The position numbers were made by a program, and so were the translations under genes. Positions 20,450 to 27,981 of a stretch of 64,000 bases of DNA are shown here, piece by piece. Position 1 is the stretch's first letter. Every line of letters begins with the position of its first letter. Origin of the DNA: Streptococcus mitis SK579 (lineage in GTDB: Bacteria > Bacillota > Bacilli > Lactobacillales > Streptococcaceae); contig NZ_AJJL01000049.1 of the NCBI RefSeq assembly GCF_000257905.1, positions 1 to 64,000 on the forward strand. Direction: 5' to 3'. The notes beneath the pieces were generated by a model that was not told where the DNA came from, ran no database searches, and worked only from the letters and a program-made list of their open reading frames with translations.

Positions 20450-21804
20450 AATTTATTGATTTATTTTCAGGTATCGGTGGTTTTCGACTAGGAATGGAAA
20501 GTGTTGGACACGAGTGTATTGGATTTTGTGAGATTGATAAATTTGCTAGGAAATCTTATAAGTCCATTTTTCAAACAGAAGGAGAAATAGAATTTCATGA
20601 CATACGAGATGTTTCAGATGACGAATTTAAAAAGCTTAGAGGGAAAGTCGATGTCATCTGTGGGGGATTCCCTTGTCAAGCATTTTCAATCGCAGGAAGA
20701 CGATTGGGATTTGAAGATACTAGAGGCACTTTATTCTTTGAAATTGCTCGGGCGGCCAAACAAATCCAACCACGTTTTCTTTTTCTTGAAAATGTTAAAG
20801 GCCTACTCAATCACGATAAGGGACGGACGTTCACCACAATCCTTACCACGCTTGATGAATTGGGGTTTGATGTTGAGTGGCAGGTGCTTAACAGTAAGGA
20901 TTTTGGCGTTCCCCAAAACAGAGAGAGGGTGTTTATTATCGGACATTCTAGAAAGAGAGGTACCAGACTCTTATTTCCTTTCAGACGAGAAGGTCAAGCA
21001 ACTAACTCTGAGACTTTAAAAATATTAGGGAATTTGAATCCATCAAAAAGTGGAATGAGTGGTAAAGTATATTATTCAGAAGGTCTTGCGCCAACCTTAG
21101 TTCGTGGAAAAGGAGAAGGATTTAAAGTTGCGATTCCTTGTATGACACCAGACAGATTAGAAAAAAGACAAAATGGTAGACGTTTCAAGGATAATCAAGA
21201 GCCAATGTTTACTTTAAATACTCAGGATCGCCATGGTATTGTCGTTGTTGGAGATTTACCAACTAGCTTTAAGGAAACTGGTCGCGTCTATGGAAGTGAG
21301 GGCTTATCTCCAACACTGACTACGATGCAAGGTGGAGATAAAATCCCCAAAATACTGATTCCAGAACCAATCCAATTTCTAAAAGTCCGAGAGGCAACGA
21401 AAAAAGGATATTCTCAAGCAGAAATAAGAGATTCAATCAATTTGGAGAGACCAAGTTCTCAGTATCGTCGTGGTAGAGTTGGAAAAGGTATAGCGAATAC
21501 GTTAACAACCAGTGGGCAAATGGGAGTAGTAGTGGCTAGCTATGAAGGAGAAGATAAACAAGTTTATCATGTAGCCGGTGTCTTAATTGATGGGCAATTT
21601 TACCATTTGAGGATACGACGAATCACTCCTAAAGAGTGTTTTAGACTGCAGGGCTTTCCTGATTGGGCTTTTGAAGCTGCTAGAAAAGTCTCTAGTAATA
21701 GTCAGCTCTATAAACAAGCTGGTAATAGTGTAACCGTTCCTGTGATTGCCGCAATCGCAAAGAAATTAAAAGAAATAGAGGAAAAAGATGAAAGCATTAA
21801 ATAA
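20446..21804 (+). CDS. DNA (cytosine-5-)-methyltransferase
   Basis: A 452-residue C5 DNA methyltransferase. Motif I is DLFSGIGGFRLGM, motif IV is GGFPCQAFS with the catalytic cysteine, motif VI is ENVKG, motif VIII is QNRERVFIIG, and motif X is QAGNSVTVPVI. The target-recognition region is long and holds several repeated PTL-type segments (LAPTLVRGKGEG, LSPTLTTMQGGD, NTLTTSGQMG). No restriction enzyme lies beside it, so it is an orphan that could protect ICE DNA on entry into new hosts. The start at 20446 is used because an upstream extension overlaps the small ORF. Confidence 0.95.
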   Translation: MKFIDLFSGIGGFRLGMESVGHECIGFCEIDKFARKSYKSIFQTEGEIEFHDIRDVSDDEFKKLRGKVDVICGGFPCQAFSIAGRRLGFEDTRGTLFFEIARAAKQIQPRFLFLENVKGLLNHDKGRTFTTILTTLDELGFDVEWQVLNSKDFGVPQNRERVFIIGHSRKRGTRLLFPFRREGQATNSETLKILGNLNPSKSGMSGKVYYSEGLAPTLVRGKGEGFKVAIPCMTPDRLEKRQNGRRFKDNQEPMFTLNTQDRHGIVVVGDLPTSFKETGRVYGSEGLSPTLTTMQGGDKIPKILIPEPIQFLKVREATKKGYSQAEIRDSINLERPSSQYRRGRVGKGIANTLTTSGQMGVVVASYEGEDKQVYHVAGVLIDGQFYHLRIRRITPKECFRLQGFPDWAFEAARKVSSNSQLYKQAGNSVTVPVIAAIAKKLKEIEEKDESIK

Positions 21805-22237
21805 AGAATCAATACTAGATTGTGATGAATTAGAAACAGAATTACATGATGCAGAAATCAGACAGCTGGATGAACAAATATTTTTGATGCCCAATTATCC
21901 ATGTGAGTTTGAGGTGACATTTTTAGATGATTACCATAAAAAACACAACTACCCCCTATTTTACGAATCCTATCTTCAAAACATTATGGAATTCCTTGAA
22001 AGTCAGGATATAAAGAACGGAGCTGATGCCTTTGTAGATGATCATCAGAATCTTGTTTTTGTTTTATATGGACAAGGCTATCGAGCCGAGGGAAAAGAGG
22101 GAATACTTACAACCCAAGTAACTGTAAAAGCTTATGATGAAGACAAGAAACCGATTAACTTCGCAAATTTATTAGATTCCTTAATCGTCTCAGAATATCA
22201 AATGGAACCGAATCTTTGGGAGGTCTCTCATGATTGA
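21788..22237 (+). CDS. Conserved ICE hypothetical protein
   Basis: A 149-residue acidic protein that overlaps the methyltransferase end by 17 bases and the next gene by 8. It shows no membrane segment or catalytic motif that I recognise. It contains an EFEVTFLDDYHKKHNYPLFY segment. The tight overlaps place it in the repA operon. Confidence 0.75.
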   Translation: MKALNKESILDCDELETELHDAEIRQLDEQIFLMPNYPCEFEVTFLDDYHKKHNYPLFYESYLQNIMEFLESQDIKNGADAFVDDHQNLVFVLYGQGYRAEGKEGILTTQVTVKAYDEDKKPINFANLLDSLIVSEYQMEPNLWEVSHD

Positions 22238-22610
22238 TCTATATCTAAGTAAAAATAGCCATAGAAATCAACTTCTTTTGGATTTCTTTCAAAACTATGG
22301 AATAGAGGTATCTTGTCATTCGATTTCTGAAATGACAAAGGACAAATTAATTGAGATGATGAGCTATTCTTCAGATTGTTTTGAGTTTTTATCTCCTAAT
22401 TTATTACGATTTAAGAACCGTGACAATCTAAGATTAACGGATTTCATTGAAATGATATTAAAAAATCCTGAACTAACTATTAGACTTCCTCTTGCGGTTT
22501 CAAATAAGAGAGTTTATCCAAATCTGAATCTAGAGGAGGCTAGAGCTTTATTGCCAAGAGATACGAAACAATTGATTTACATGGCACAAACACATTATTT
22601 ATCAAGTTAA
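22230..22610 (+). CDS. Spx/ArsC-like protein without the CxxC motif
   Basis: This 126-residue protein aligns by eye with Spx along its whole length. The start MIDLYLSKNSHRNQ matches the Spx start MVTLYTSPSCTSC, and the end SNKRVYPNLNLEEARALLPR matches the Spx [20 protein letters not shown]. The CxxC redox switch is absent; NSHRNQ stands in its place. Spx binds the RNA polymerase alpha C-terminal domain and alters transcription. A redox-blind copy on an ICE could bias host transcription, but that is inference. Confidence 0.78.
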   Translation: MIDLYLSKNSHRNQLLLDFFQNYGIEVSCHSISEMTKDKLIEMMSYSSDCFEFLSPNLLRFKNRDNLRLTDFIEMILKNPELTIRLPLAVSNKRVYPNLNLEEARALLPRDTKQLIYMAQTHYLSS

Positions 22611-22622
22611 AGGAGAAGCAAT

Positions 22623-22856
22623 ATGGCTGAACGATTTTGGGAGAACTTGTCCATTATTTTGGCTGAAAGAAATATTAGCTGGATTGAGTTAACCAGAAAA
22701 ATGTTTGCGGGAGAGTTTCACTATACAAGTGAATTGAATCGTTTGTATCAAAAGATTCGTCACTACAAGATGGAACAACGAATGCCTCAAAGTCCATGGG
22801 TAGAAAGGATTGTGCAGGTATTAGATTTAGATTATGAAGATTTATTTCGGAGGTAA
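22623..22856 (+). CDS. Small helix-turn-helix-like ICE protein
   Basis: A 77-residue protein behind AAAGGAGAAG. The pattern NLSIILAERNISWIELTRKM and a late VERIVQVLDLDYEDLF resembles Cro/CI-type domains, with the usual turn positions somewhat diverged. It could be a transcriptional regulator of the element. The next gene follows two bases after the stop. Confidence 0.65.
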   Translation: MAERFWENLSIILAERNISWIELTRKMFAGEFHYTSELNRLYQKIRHYKMEQRMPQSPWVERIVQVLDLDYEDLFRR

Positions 22857-22858
22857 CT

Positions 22859-23446
22859 ATGAAAAGAATAATTTCAGTTTATATATTCCAACAATTAAAT
22901 GTCCTATTGGTTTCCTTATACTTACTGAAATTGCTTTGTATCGGTGAGTTAACTATACTAGAGATTCTCTATGGTGCATCGCTCATTTCTTTTTTATGGA
23001 TGTATGGCCAACGTAAACAAGCACATAAGGTCAATATGAAATCTAGGATAAAATGGCTTGGTATTGGATTAGCTAGCCTAATGATTATAAGTCTATGTTT
23101 TAGTCTGATTCATGCTCAAGGAAGCATGAATCAAGCAAACTTAATTGGGCTTCAACATCAAGTTCCTTGGTTTTCATTTTTATTGTTCTTAATCAATGCG
23201 AGTATGGTTGAAGAATTTCTGTATCGAGAAATTTTATGGAACTTGGTTAGAAAATTAGATATTCGAGTTGCTTTGACAAGCGTTTTATTTGCCTTAGCAC
23301 ATCATCCTGGAACCATTCTAGCTTGGTGTTTGTATGTTTCACTTGGTATGTTTTTAGGGATGGTGCGCTATAAATCTGATTTATGGGGCAGTATGGGGCT
23401 ACATTTGGTGTGGAACCTACTAGTTTATAGTTTGCTGCTTTTTTAG
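22859..23446 (+). CDS. CPBP family intramembrane metalloprotease
   Basis: A 195-residue membrane protein with about five or six helices. The motif EEFLYREILW (about residue 119) is the EExxxR signature, and FALAHHPG is the second conserved motif of the CPBP/Abi family. Such proteins serve in prenyl-protein-like processing, bacteriocin self-immunity or regulation in Gram-positives. It ends the first ICE gene cluster. Confidence 0.85.
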   Translation: MKRIISVYIFQQLNVLLVSLYLLKLLCIGELTILEILYGASLISFLWMYGQRKQAHKVNMKSRIKWLGIGLASLMIISLCFSLIHAQGSMNQANLIGLQHQVPWFSFLLFLINASMVEEFLYREILWNLVRKLDIRVALTSVLFALAHHPGTILAWCLYVSLGMFLGMVRYKSDLWGSMGLHLVWNLLVYSLLLF

Positions 23447-23779
23447 ACCAAATTAGTTTGTTTTAGGGAAATGAAATGCTAACGTTATGTAACAATGTTA
23501 GTCTTTTATTTCAAAATCTTTGTTTAGTATGAATTTAGCTCTACAGAAAAATAAAAAATGTGATAAAAATTTCAACTACTCTTATCTATAATAAAGCTAC
23601 CTGTTCTTTGAAAATTGAATCCACTCCGTCTTGATTAGCGTGCCTGTGTAAGTAGGGACTGAGAGTATTTCCCTGTGAAGGGCAACTGGCACAAGACGTG
23701 TGTGAGAATTTTCTAACAGACACGGAGTTTATCGTTTCCAGACTTAAACGATGCGACAAACTAGATAAAGGAGTTAATC
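23447..23779 (+). other. Non-coding region before the transfer operon
   Basis: There is no gene in this 333-base stretch. Its left half is AT-rich and includes a GCTAACGTTATGTAACAATG near-palindrome and a TATAAT sequence at about 23586-23591. Its right half is the structured leader listed separately. Confidence 0.7.
23602..23757 (+). ncRNA. Structured leader RNA with boxA-like motif
   Basis: The segment opens with TGTTCTTTGAAAATTGAAT, which resembles the boxA antitermination sites of rRNA operons. It then folds into nested stems: CACTCCGTC with GACACGGAGT, GTCTTG with CAAGAC, GTGCC with GGCAC, AGGGA with TCCCT, and a last ATCGTTT/AAACGAT hairpin at the 3' end. It directly precedes the transfer genes. 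I infer a leader that helps RNA polymerase cross the roughly 9-kb transfer operon; I cannot match it to a named RNA family. Confidence 0.6.
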
Positions 23780-24079
23780 ATGAAGGTAGTAAACTTGTAT
23801 GATTTGAAACAAATGGGAAATAAAGGTGGTTGTACCATCCAATTGATTCATCATTTTCCCTTTGGTATGGGCTTAGGACATCTCAAAAAAGACTACATTG
23901 AATTTAAACGTGTTGGTATCTTTGAAGGGAAAGCAGTAGAAGTTACTCTTCGAGAACCTTATTCGAGAGATCTACTGCAGGTTGTCAAGTCGATTAAGCA
24001 ACGTCAGAAATTGATAGCTTATCGTTATAAAGAAGGAAAGCTGCTATTTGTGAAGAAGGAGGCATCAGATGTCCTCTGA
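23780..24079 (+). CDS. First gene of the transfer operon, hypothetical
   Basis: A 99-residue protein behind AAAGGAG. It is basic and soluble-looking, with a HHFPFGMGLGHLKKDYIEF segment. I do not recognise a domain. It overlaps the next gene by 11 bases and begins the operon that contains virD4 and virB4, so a transfer role is likely. Confidence 0.75.
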   Translation: MKVVNLYDLKQMGNKGGCTIQLIHHFPFGMGLGHLKKDYIEFKRVGIFEGKAVEVTLREPYSRDLLQVVKSIKQRQKLIAYRYKEGKLLFVKKEASDVL

Positions 24080-24557
24080 ACAACAGGAACGAATGGCAGT
24101 TCAATATGCTGAGCGTAGTCTTTTATTTACTGTAAAAAGTCTTTTAAAAATTCTAGAATGGTCTAGACGTCAGGCTTTAGCACAGGATTCCGCCTATAAG
24201 ATAGGGGTACAGAAATTAGAAGAATTGCTACAATCTCCCTATGCGATTGATACGATTAATCTGAAAAAAGATTTTTTAGACAAACCAATTGATATAGAGA
24301 AATTTAAAGCTTTTTTAGAAAAAGAAGAGATTCCTTTAGCCATCGCTTGGCAAGGGGATTCTCTGCATTTCTACACGAAAGACCGTTCGATTCTGGACAA
24401 TCATTTAGACCATTTGTTAGAAAAAATGGTTAATGATCTGGAGAAATTAGCTGATTTTACCATGGATAAGTCATTAGACGATGCAATTGATGAGGCTAAA
24501 TCCCAAATTACCTTTAGACAAGAAGGGGCCGTCAAACAGAAAGAGATGGTGAGATGA
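24069..24557 (+). CDS. PcfB/DUF3801-like transfer accessory protein
   Basis: A 162-residue soluble protein directly before the coupling-protein gene. The layout (an N-terminal helical part, then IEKFKAFLEKEEIPLAIAWQ) resembles PcfB-type proteins that precede VirD4-like genes in Gram-positive conjugation operons. The family link is by position and weak similarity. The stop overlaps the start of virD4. Confidence 0.6.
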   Translation: MSSEQQERMAVQYAERSLLFTVKSLLKILEWSRRQALAQDSAYKIGVQKLEELLQSPYAIDTINLKKDFLDKPIDIEKFKAFLEKEEIPLAIAWQGDSLHFYTKDRSILDNHLDHLLEKMVNDLEKLADFTMDKSLDDAIDEAKSQITFRQEGAVKQKEMVR

Positions 24558-26434
24558 TGTACAGTGGAAAGAAATTCCTACTATTCTCACTGTTAGGTAT
24601 CTTACTAGGCTATCTTTTTCATCGTTTGACGCTTTTGTATGATTCCTATACTGGAAATACATTAGATAAATGGACTCATCTTCTGATGGAAGGTCAAGAT
24701 GAAGTTCTTCAGTCGCCATGGAATGTTTCCTTTACTGGAAAATCAAGTGCTTTTTTTCTACTAGGTTTTGTGATGATGTTGCTGGTTTATCTCTATCTAG
24801 AGACTGGTAAAAAACAATACCGAGAAGGGGTAGAATACGGGAGCGCCCGTTTTGGAACTCTAAAAGAAAAGAAGCTCTTTTACGGTAAGGAATTTTCTCA
24901 TGATACGATTTTAGCACAAGATGTTCGTTTGACATTATTAGATAAAAAATCACCCCAATATGATAGAAATAAGAATATTGCGGTGATTGGAGGTTCAGGA
25001 AGTGGGAAAACCTTTCGCTTTGTGAAACCCAATCTGATTCAGATGAATAGTTCTAATATTGTAGTGGATCCTAAAGATCACTTGGCCGAGAAAACAGGCA
25101 AACTCTTTTTAGAACATGACTACCAAGTAAAGGTGTTAGATTTAGTCAATATGAAGAACTCAGATGGCTTCAATCCTTTTCGCTATATAGAGACAGAAAA
25201 TGATTTGAATCGCATGCTGACGGTTTATTTCAATAACACCAAAGGCTCTGGCTCTCGTAGTGATCCATTTTGGGATGAAGCTTCTATGACTTTGGTACGA
25301 GCTTTAGCCTCCTACTTGGTCGATTTCTATAACCCACCTAAAACAAGAGAACAGCTCATAGAAGAAAGTCGTTTAAGTCAAAAAGAATACCAGAACTTGT
25401 TGAAACTTCAAAAAAAAGAAGTGGAAGAGCGAAAAAAACGAGGGCGTTATCCAAGTTTTGCGGAAATCTCAAAACTCATTAAACACTTATCGAAGGGTGA
25501 AAACCAAGAAAAAAGTGTCTTAGAAATTCTATTTGAAAATTATGCTAAAAAGTATGGGACTGAAAATTTTACCATGCGAAATTGGGCAGATTTCCAAAAT
25601 TATAAGGATAAGACTCTGGATTCTGTTGTTGCTGTAACCACTGCTAAATTTGCCCTCTTCAATATTCAAAGTGTTATGGATTTGACCAAAAGAGATACCC
25701 TTGATATGAAGACATGGGGCAAGGAAAAATCAATGGTGTACTTAGTTATCCCAGATAACGATAGTACCTTTCGCTTTCTTTCAGCCCTCTTTTTTTCAAC
25801 CGTATTTCAAACCCTAACAAGACAAGCAGATATTGATTTTAAGGGACAATTACCTCTTCATGTGAGAGTCTACTTAGATGAGTTCGCAAATATCGGAGAA
25901 ATTCCAGATTTTGCTGAACAAACCTCAACAGTCCGTTCTCGGAATATGAGTCTCGTTCCTATTCTACAAAATATTGCCCAACTTCAAGGGCTCTATAAAG
26001 AAAAAGACGCTTGGAAAACCATTCTTGGAAATTGTGATAGCTTAGTCTACTTAGGTGGTAATGATGAAGATACCTTTAAATTTATGAGTGGGTTACTCGG
26101 TAAACAAACCATTGATGTTCGAAATACGAGTCGTTCCTTTGGCCAGACAGGTTCAGGATCCCTTTCTCATCAAAAGATTGCTCGTGATTTAATGACACCA
26201 GATGAGGTCGGAAATATGAAACGGCATGAATGCCTGGTTCGAATTGCTAATATGCCAGTCTTTAAAAGCAAAAAATACAATTCCACTAAGCATCCAAACT
26301 GGAAGTACCTAGCCAACCAAGAAACCGATGAACGGTGGTGGAACTATCAAATCAATCCTTTGAATCAAATACAAGAAAATCATCTTGAAGGCCTTAGAAT
26401 TCGTGATTTAACTTTTGAATCTAGTTTAAAATAA
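24554..26434 (+). CDS. VirD4/TraG-type coupling protein
   Basis: The coupling ATPase brings the relaxase-DNA complex to the secretion channel. Two N-terminal membrane helices (about residues 4-25 and 57-78) are followed by VIGGSGSGKTFRFVKPN (about residue 145, Walker A), VYLDEFANIGEIPDF (about 437, Walker B) and a C-terminal LGGNDEDTFKFMSGLLG. It has 626 residues. It is the clearest sign of a type IV secretion system here. Start at 24554, overlapping the previous stop. Confidence 0.96.
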   Translation: MMYSGKKFLLFSLLGILLGYLFHRLTLLYDSYTGNTLDKWTHLLMEGQDEVLQSPWNVSFTGKSSAFFLLGFVMMLLVYLYLETGKKQYREGVEYGSARFGTLKEKKLFYGKEFSHDTILAQDVRLTLLDKKSPQYDRNKNIAVIGGSGSGKTFRFVKPNLIQMNSSNIVVDPKDHLAEKTGKLFLEHDYQVKVLDLVNMKNSDGFNPFRYIETENDLNRMLTVYFNNTKGSGSRSDPFWDEASMTLVRALASYLVDFYNPPKTREQLIEESRLSQKEYQNLLKLQKKEVEERKKRGRYPSFAEISKLIKHLSKGENQEKSVLEILFENYAKKYGTENFTMRNWADFQNYKDKTLDSVVAVTTAKFALFNIQSVMDLTKRDTLDMKTWGKEKSMVYLVIPDNDSTFRFLSALFFSTVFQTLTRQADIDFKGQLPLHVRVYLDEFANIGEIPDFAEQTSTVRSRNMSLVPILQNIAQLQGLYKEKDAWKTILGNCDSLVYLGGNDEDTFKFMSGLLGKQTIDVRNTSRSFGQTGSGSLSHQKIARDLMTPDEVGNMKRHECLVRIANMPVFKSKKYNSTKHPNWKYLANQETDERWWNYQINPLNQIQENHLEGLRIRDLTFESSLK

Positions 26435-26454
26435 AAATAGAAAAGAGGAAATAG

Positions 26455-26697
26455 ATGATTACGCATTTTAAAGGTTTTGTTTATGGAGTAGACGCAAGTG
26501 CCATGTTTGCACAAGCTATGTCTTTGTTACAGAAGGGATTGATTGCGGTTGGTGCCTTTCTCGTTGTTGTAGGGATTGTCAACCTTGCAACCAACATTAA
26601 AGATGGTGGACCAGGTGTTCGGAATGCCATTCTGGAAATTGTCGGTGGTGTTATGGTAGGGGCTGCTGGAGCCTTTGTAACCCAAATTTCAATTTAG
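26455..26697 (+). CDS. Small pilin-like conjugation protein
   Basis: An 80-residue protein with two hydrophobic helices (IAVGAFLVVVGIVNLATNI and IVGGVMVGAAGAFVTQISI) and a glycine-rich loop between them. Size and place between virD4 and a VirB6-like gene match the TrbC/VirB2-like small membrane proteins of streptococcal ICEs. AGAGGAAA precedes the ATG. Confidence 0.78.
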   Translation: MITHFKGFVYGVDASAMFAQAMSLLQKGLIAVGAFLVVVGIVNLATNIKDGGPGVRNAILEIVGGVMVGAAGAFVTQISI

Positions 26698-26713
26698 GAG
26701 GATAAACAATGAC

Positions 26714-27568
26714 ATGAATCTTAGTTTAGTCTCACCCTTTGTTTACCTTGCATCTGAAAAAATATCAGCTGAAAATTTATTTGAAGGATTTAATGTGGAT
26801 TTACAATCTACGGTAGATCTGATTAAATCTCTATCTAGCTATAATCCAACCGTTTGGACTTATATGTCTAGTATTACTAAAAGTGTCATGCAGCCTCTTG
26901 GAGTTGCGATTTTATCAGTTGTTCTCATCTTAGAATTTTCGAAGATGGCAAAGAAAATTGCTAACTCTGGTGGAGCGATGACCTTTGAAGCATTAGCGCC
27001 GATGTTGATTAGTTATATTATGGTCGCAGTTGTAATTACCAATACTACCGTTATTGTAGAAGCTATCATCGGGATTGCGAGTCACGCCATTGAACAAGTG
27101 GCCTCGATTGTGGCTCACGGTGGGGCAAAGTATGATACCATCTCTGGATTAAAAGGGTCAGGATTTATTGGCCGGATGATTGTGGGCTTTTTCGCCCTCC
27201 TCATTTGGCTTGTTCGGATAGTAAGTGCAGCCATGGTCAATCTTTTGGTATCTATTCGATTTATTCAACTCTACCTTATGATTCCATTTGCCCCTCTTAC
27301 GATTCCAACATTTTTAAGTGATGAGTGGAAGTCTATTGGTATTGGCTATTTAAAAAATATTATGGTCTATGCGGTACAAGGGGTTCTTATTTTTCTGATT
27401 GTTTCTCTTGTTCCTTTGTTTGAATCTGCTGGGAAAATAGCTGTTTCAAATGGTGCAGGAGTCTTGCAATCACTTGCGATTATGTTTGGTAGTTTGGTAC
27501 AAGCTATCTTACTGATTATTGCCCTCGTTGGTTCTCAACGTACGGCTCGCTCAATCTTAGGTATGTAA
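26714..27568 (+). CDS. VirB6-like polytopic membrane protein
   Basis: A 284-residue protein with about six membrane helices, for example VAILSVVLILEFSKMAK and AIMFGSLVQAILLIIALVG. It fits the VirB6/TrsL class that forms the inner-membrane channel. It starts at the ATG at 26714; the earlier ATG at 26708 meets a stop after one codon. AGGAGGA lies about 12 bases upstream. Confidence 0.87.
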   Translation: MNLSLVSPFVYLASEKISAENLFEGFNVDLQSTVDLIKSLSSYNPTVWTYMSSITKSVMQPLGVAILSVVLILEFSKMAKKIANSGGAMTFEALAPMLISYIMVAVVITNTTVIVEAIIGIASHAIEQVASIVAHGGAKYDTISGLKGSGFIGRMIVGFFALLIWLVRIVSAAMVNLLVSIRFIQLYLMIPFAPLTIPTFLSDEWKSIGIGYLKNIMVYAVQGVLIFLIVSLVPLFESAGKIAVSNGAGVLQSLAIMFGSLVQAILLIIALVGSQRTARSILGM

Positions 27569-27621
27569 TTAGATAAAGGCTAGGAAGTGATTGCTTCTTA
27601 GCCTTTTTAGAAAGGAAAGTC

Positions 27622-27981
27622 ATGAATACACGTGTCTTTAAAGACATCTCAAAATACCAACACAGGGCTTGGTTAGGCTTTACTACAAGGCAAATCATCT
27701 TTGTTTTACCAGCCTTTATTGTCACAATTATTGTTTTGGGCTTGAATCTCTTTTTCTGGCAATTTGGAGATTGGTTTGTTTACGGTTTTGTGTTTGCCTT
27801 TACCATCCCCCTCATGCTTTTTGGAGTCTATAAACCCAATGATTTATATTTTGAACATTATTTGAAATACCGTCTTCATTTTGAATTAACGGTTCCCCTA
27901 CGCACAATTACAGGAAAGAAAGGACCTGAACATGAAAAGAAAATCAAATACATTAAAGAAACAAAAAACTTCAATGACTAA
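27622..27981 (+). CDS. PrgI family conjugation protein
   Basis: A 119-residue membrane protein with two helices (QIIFVLPAFIVTIIVLGLN and WFVYGFVFAFTIPLMLFGVY), matching the PrgI/VirB3-like family always found just before VirB4 in Gram-positive systems. GAAAGGAAAG precedes the ATG. Its last 50 bases overlap the virB4 start. Confidence 0.88.
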   Translation: MNTRVFKDISKYQHRAWLGFTTRQIIFVLPAFIVTIIVLGLNLFFWQFGDWFVYGFVFAFTIPLMLFGVYKPNDLYFEHYLKYRLHFELTVPLRTITGKKGPEHEKKIKYIKETKNFND

